Origin: Glycomyces buryatensis | Lineage (GTDB): Bacteria; Actinomycetota; Actinomycetes; Mycobacteriales; Micromonosporaceae | Direction: 5' to 3' | NCBI RefSeq assembly: GCF_004912275.1 | Contig: NZ_STGY01000079.1 | Location: 1-62,412 of the forward strand | DNA: 62,412 bases | Program-made: the position numbers and the translations under genes | Part shown: piece after piece, positions 60,963-62,412 of the stretch | Position numbering within the stretch: the stretch's first letter is position 1 | Layout of the letters: each line of letters opens with the position of its first letter | Notes under the pieces: model-generated | The model's database searches: none | Told to the model about the DNA's origin: nothing | The model's input: only the letters and a program-made list of their open reading frames with translations

Positions 60963-61499
60963 TCAGAGAGCGAGCGGCGGGGGGCCCCGCAGCGAGATCG
61001 CCGAGGCGCCGACCAGGTGCGGACGCGGGGCAGGAGTGCGGGCGATCGAACGCCGGGTGTGGACTGGGGCCGGAACCGCCGCCAGGCACACGCGCATCAC
61101 CCGCGCGAAGAAGAGGGTGAGCAGATCCAGCAGCGCGGCCAGGGCGGCCTCTCCGCGCGCCAGCCAGGCGGCCTGCGCCAGGGCGGCAACACAGTGGACG
61201 GCCAACATCGGCAGACCCGAACCGTGCTCGTGCCCGGCCGCGACGGGCGAACCAGTCGCGAAAAGCTCGTGCATGCCCCACTGCGCCGCCAGGCACAGCG
61301 GCGCGAGTGCGAGGAAGCCGCGCTGGCGACCGCCGAGCGCGAACGCGGCCGCGAAGGCGAGTGCCATTGCGGCCGTGAAGAAGAGCGGTTTCGGAGCGGA
61401 ACCGCCGCTCCAGAGGTGAAGTAGTGCCGAGGCGGACACCGTGACGGCGGCGAACACGGCGGCCCGCAGCAGTCGGAACGGAGTCTGCCTCATGTGCAC
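60963..61499 (-). CDS. Integral membrane protein, metal-cluster neighbour
   Basis: 178 residues from GTG 61499 (ATG 61493 is two codons later). About five hydrophobic helices. Segments SALLHLWSGGSAPKPLFF and LAAQWGMHELFATG, then AAGHEHGSGLPMLAVHCVAALAQAAWLARGEAAL, contain several His that could bind metal or heme. Similar proteins are found beside copper or iron handling genes in actinobacteria. It lies 65 bp before the operator region of the PepSY-DyP gene on the same strand, so the pair may be co-regulated. CACAAT 6 nt before the GTG might be a leaderless -10. Its tail (HTRRSIARTPAPRPH onward) is polar. Confidence 0.75.
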   Translation of the reverse strand: MHMRQTPFRLLRAAVFAAVTVSASALLHLWSGGSAPKPLFFTAAMALAFAAAFALGGRQRGFLALAPLCLAAQWGMHELFATGSPVAAGHEHGSGLPMLAVHCVAALAQAAWLARGEAALAALLDLLTLFFARVMRVCLAAVPAPVHTRRSIARTPAPRPHLVGASAISLRGPPPLAL

Positions 61500-61566
61500 C
61501 GGCGTATTGTGTCATGCTTCCTGACCGGACCGGAATGCCCGTATCGGGAAGCCGACAAGCGTCCTT

Positions 61567-62412
61567 CTACGGGGTTGTGGTCGGGGCCGTGGTCATAGTG
61601 GTGGCGGGTGTGACCTGGCCTCTGCGTCCGTAGGTGAGTCGGCGGAGCAGGACTTCGAAGGGGCCGCGGATGCCCGCGCGGTCCATGAGCACCGCCAGCA
61701 GCACCGTGATCAGCCAGGTTCCGGCCGCGACGCCGAAGGCGGCGAGGTAGCCCATGCCGCCGCCGAGGCCCAGGCCCCAGACGGTCAGGAGCGGGGCCAT
61801 GATGATCGACTGGGTCAGGTACGACGTCAGGGAGCGCTCGCCGACTGCGGCGAGGGCGCCGGGGACGCCGCGTCGGCCGCGGGCCCTCCAGCGGTTCGCG
61901 AGCAGCGCGAAGCCGCAGATGTAGCCGAGTCCGGCGTACATGCCGCCGAGCAGGGTCACCCCAATCGTGGCCGAGTGCACCCCTTGACTCGGATGCCAGG
62001 CGCCGAGCCCGATCAGGGCGACCGGCAGCGAGCTGAGCACGTTTACGGCCATGCCCGACCAGAACACGCGGCGCAGCTGTGGCAGGTGCTGTTCGGGGTG
62101 GTCGCTCCATCCGGAGCGTTGGAGCATCATGCCGATGATCACGAGCGGGATGAACGCCATCGAGAGGATCATGATGATCGATACGAGCACCGATGAGACG
62201 GCGCCTGAGATGAGCTGCTCGACGTACGGGGGGATGTTGAACTCGCCGGGCGGCTCGCTTTGGATGACGGAGCTCCAGACCAGCATCGGAATCGACACGA
62301 CCACGGAGTAGACCGAACTGATCCACAGCCAGCGCTTGAGGGACTTGTCGGAGAGGTGGACGAAGGCCAGGGCGATCAGGCCGGTGGCGCCGTAGGGGGC
62401 GAGGATGTCGCC
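61567..62412 (-). CDS. DUF418 membrane protein, 5-prime end outside window
   Basis: 281 residues are present; the start lies beyond the right edge. The frame is open from the last base (GDILAPYGATGLIALAFVHLSDKSLKRWLW) to the stop at 61567. About eight hydrophobic helices, with ALAAVGERSLTSYLTQSIIMAPLL, the hallmark of the DUF418 C-terminal domain, and ending in LRRLTYGRRGQVTPATTMTTAP. DUF418 proteins are relatives of acyltransferase-3 proteins; function unknown. Its 3-prime end is 67 bp from the start of the small membrane-protein gene on the same strand. Confidence 0.92.
   Translation of the reverse strand, partial: GDILAPYGATGLIALAFVHLSDKSLKRWLWISSVYSVVVSIPMLVWSSVIQSEPPGEFNIPPYVEQLISGAVSSVLVSIIMILSMAFIPLVIIGMMLQRSGWSDHPEQHLPQLRRVFWSGMAVNVLSSLPVALIGLGAWHPSQGVHSATIGVTLLGGMYAGLGYICGFALLANRWRARGRRGVPGALAAVGERSLTSYLTQSIIMAPLLTVWGLGLGGGMGYLAAFGVAAGTWLITVLLAVLMDRAGIRGPFEVLLRRLTYGRRGQVTPATTMTTAPTTTP

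Overview
The window is about 62 kb of high-GC, densely coded DNA with GTG, TTG and ATG starts. Several families are typical of Actinomycetota: an SCO5389-like protein, a DUF3040 protein, DUF4191 next to lipA, the 180-kDa class NAD-glutamate dehydrogenase, and a Trp-operon membrane protein. A free-living actinobacterium is the safe reading; family level cannot be decided from sequence alone. At least twelve genes have a TAnnnT -10 hexamer only 6-8 nt before the start codon, so leaderless mRNAs appear common. No tRNA, rRNA, CRISPR array, prophage or full insertion sequence was recognised.

Layout. 1-6.6 kb: a gene-poor edge, a broken NmrA-type reductase gene, a kinase-like orphan, then a five-gene minus-strand operon (DUF4178, DUF2617, DUF4247, DUF350, membrane-anchored spermidine-synthase-like enzyme). 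6.7-18.3 kb: giant glutamate dehydrogenase, ROK regulator, two-component ABC system, single ABC ATPase, secreted hydrolase, lipB. 18.4-23.7 kb: TAXI-TRAP transporter pair, CooC-like ATPase behind a 9-bp inverted repeat, SCO5389-like gene. 23.7-30 kb: ribbon-helix-helix orphan, TetR plus membrane-protein operon with twin perfect 14-bp palindromes, hisF, and a heterodimeric ABC exporter with one degenerate ATP site. 30-37.3 kb: two zinc-less MDR oxidoreductases, a GlxA-type regulator, methyltransferase-GNAT pair, BCCT transporter, RibD-like reductase. 37.3-42.5 kb: hisI, Trp membrane protein, trpC, trpB, trpA and lgt, without trpE, with a 169-bp nearly self-complementary element before lgt. 42.5-49.8 kb: monooxygenase, frameshifted GNAT, a DUF234-like orphan, GDP-mannose 3,5-epimerase-like and WecG/TagA-like genes, methyltransferase, NarL-type two-component system. 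49.9-58.1 kb: MMPL transporter, phosphodiesterase, dinB, DUF3040, DUF4191, lipA, purC. 58.2-62.4 kb: a PepSY-membrane-reductase/DyP-peroxidase fusion with three His-rich metal-binding stretches, a membrane protein, and the C-terminal part of a DUF418 protein.

How they work together. lipB and lipA make lipoyl cofactor; hisF, hisI and the trp genes are pieces of the common actinobacterial his-trp-lgt neighbourhood that has been split and has lost trpE. The kinase/regulator pair probably controls the following MMPL exporter, because related motifs precede both. The least described systems are the polyamine-enzyme operon at 2.9-6.6 kb and the PepSY-DyP fusion at 58-61 kb, the latter under a tandem palindrome operator. 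Unexplained non-coding structure includes a 38-bp perfect palindrome whose core recurs 4.8 kb away, the 169-bp hairpin element, and a 53-bp tandem duplication whose copies differ internally only at promoter and start-codon bases.
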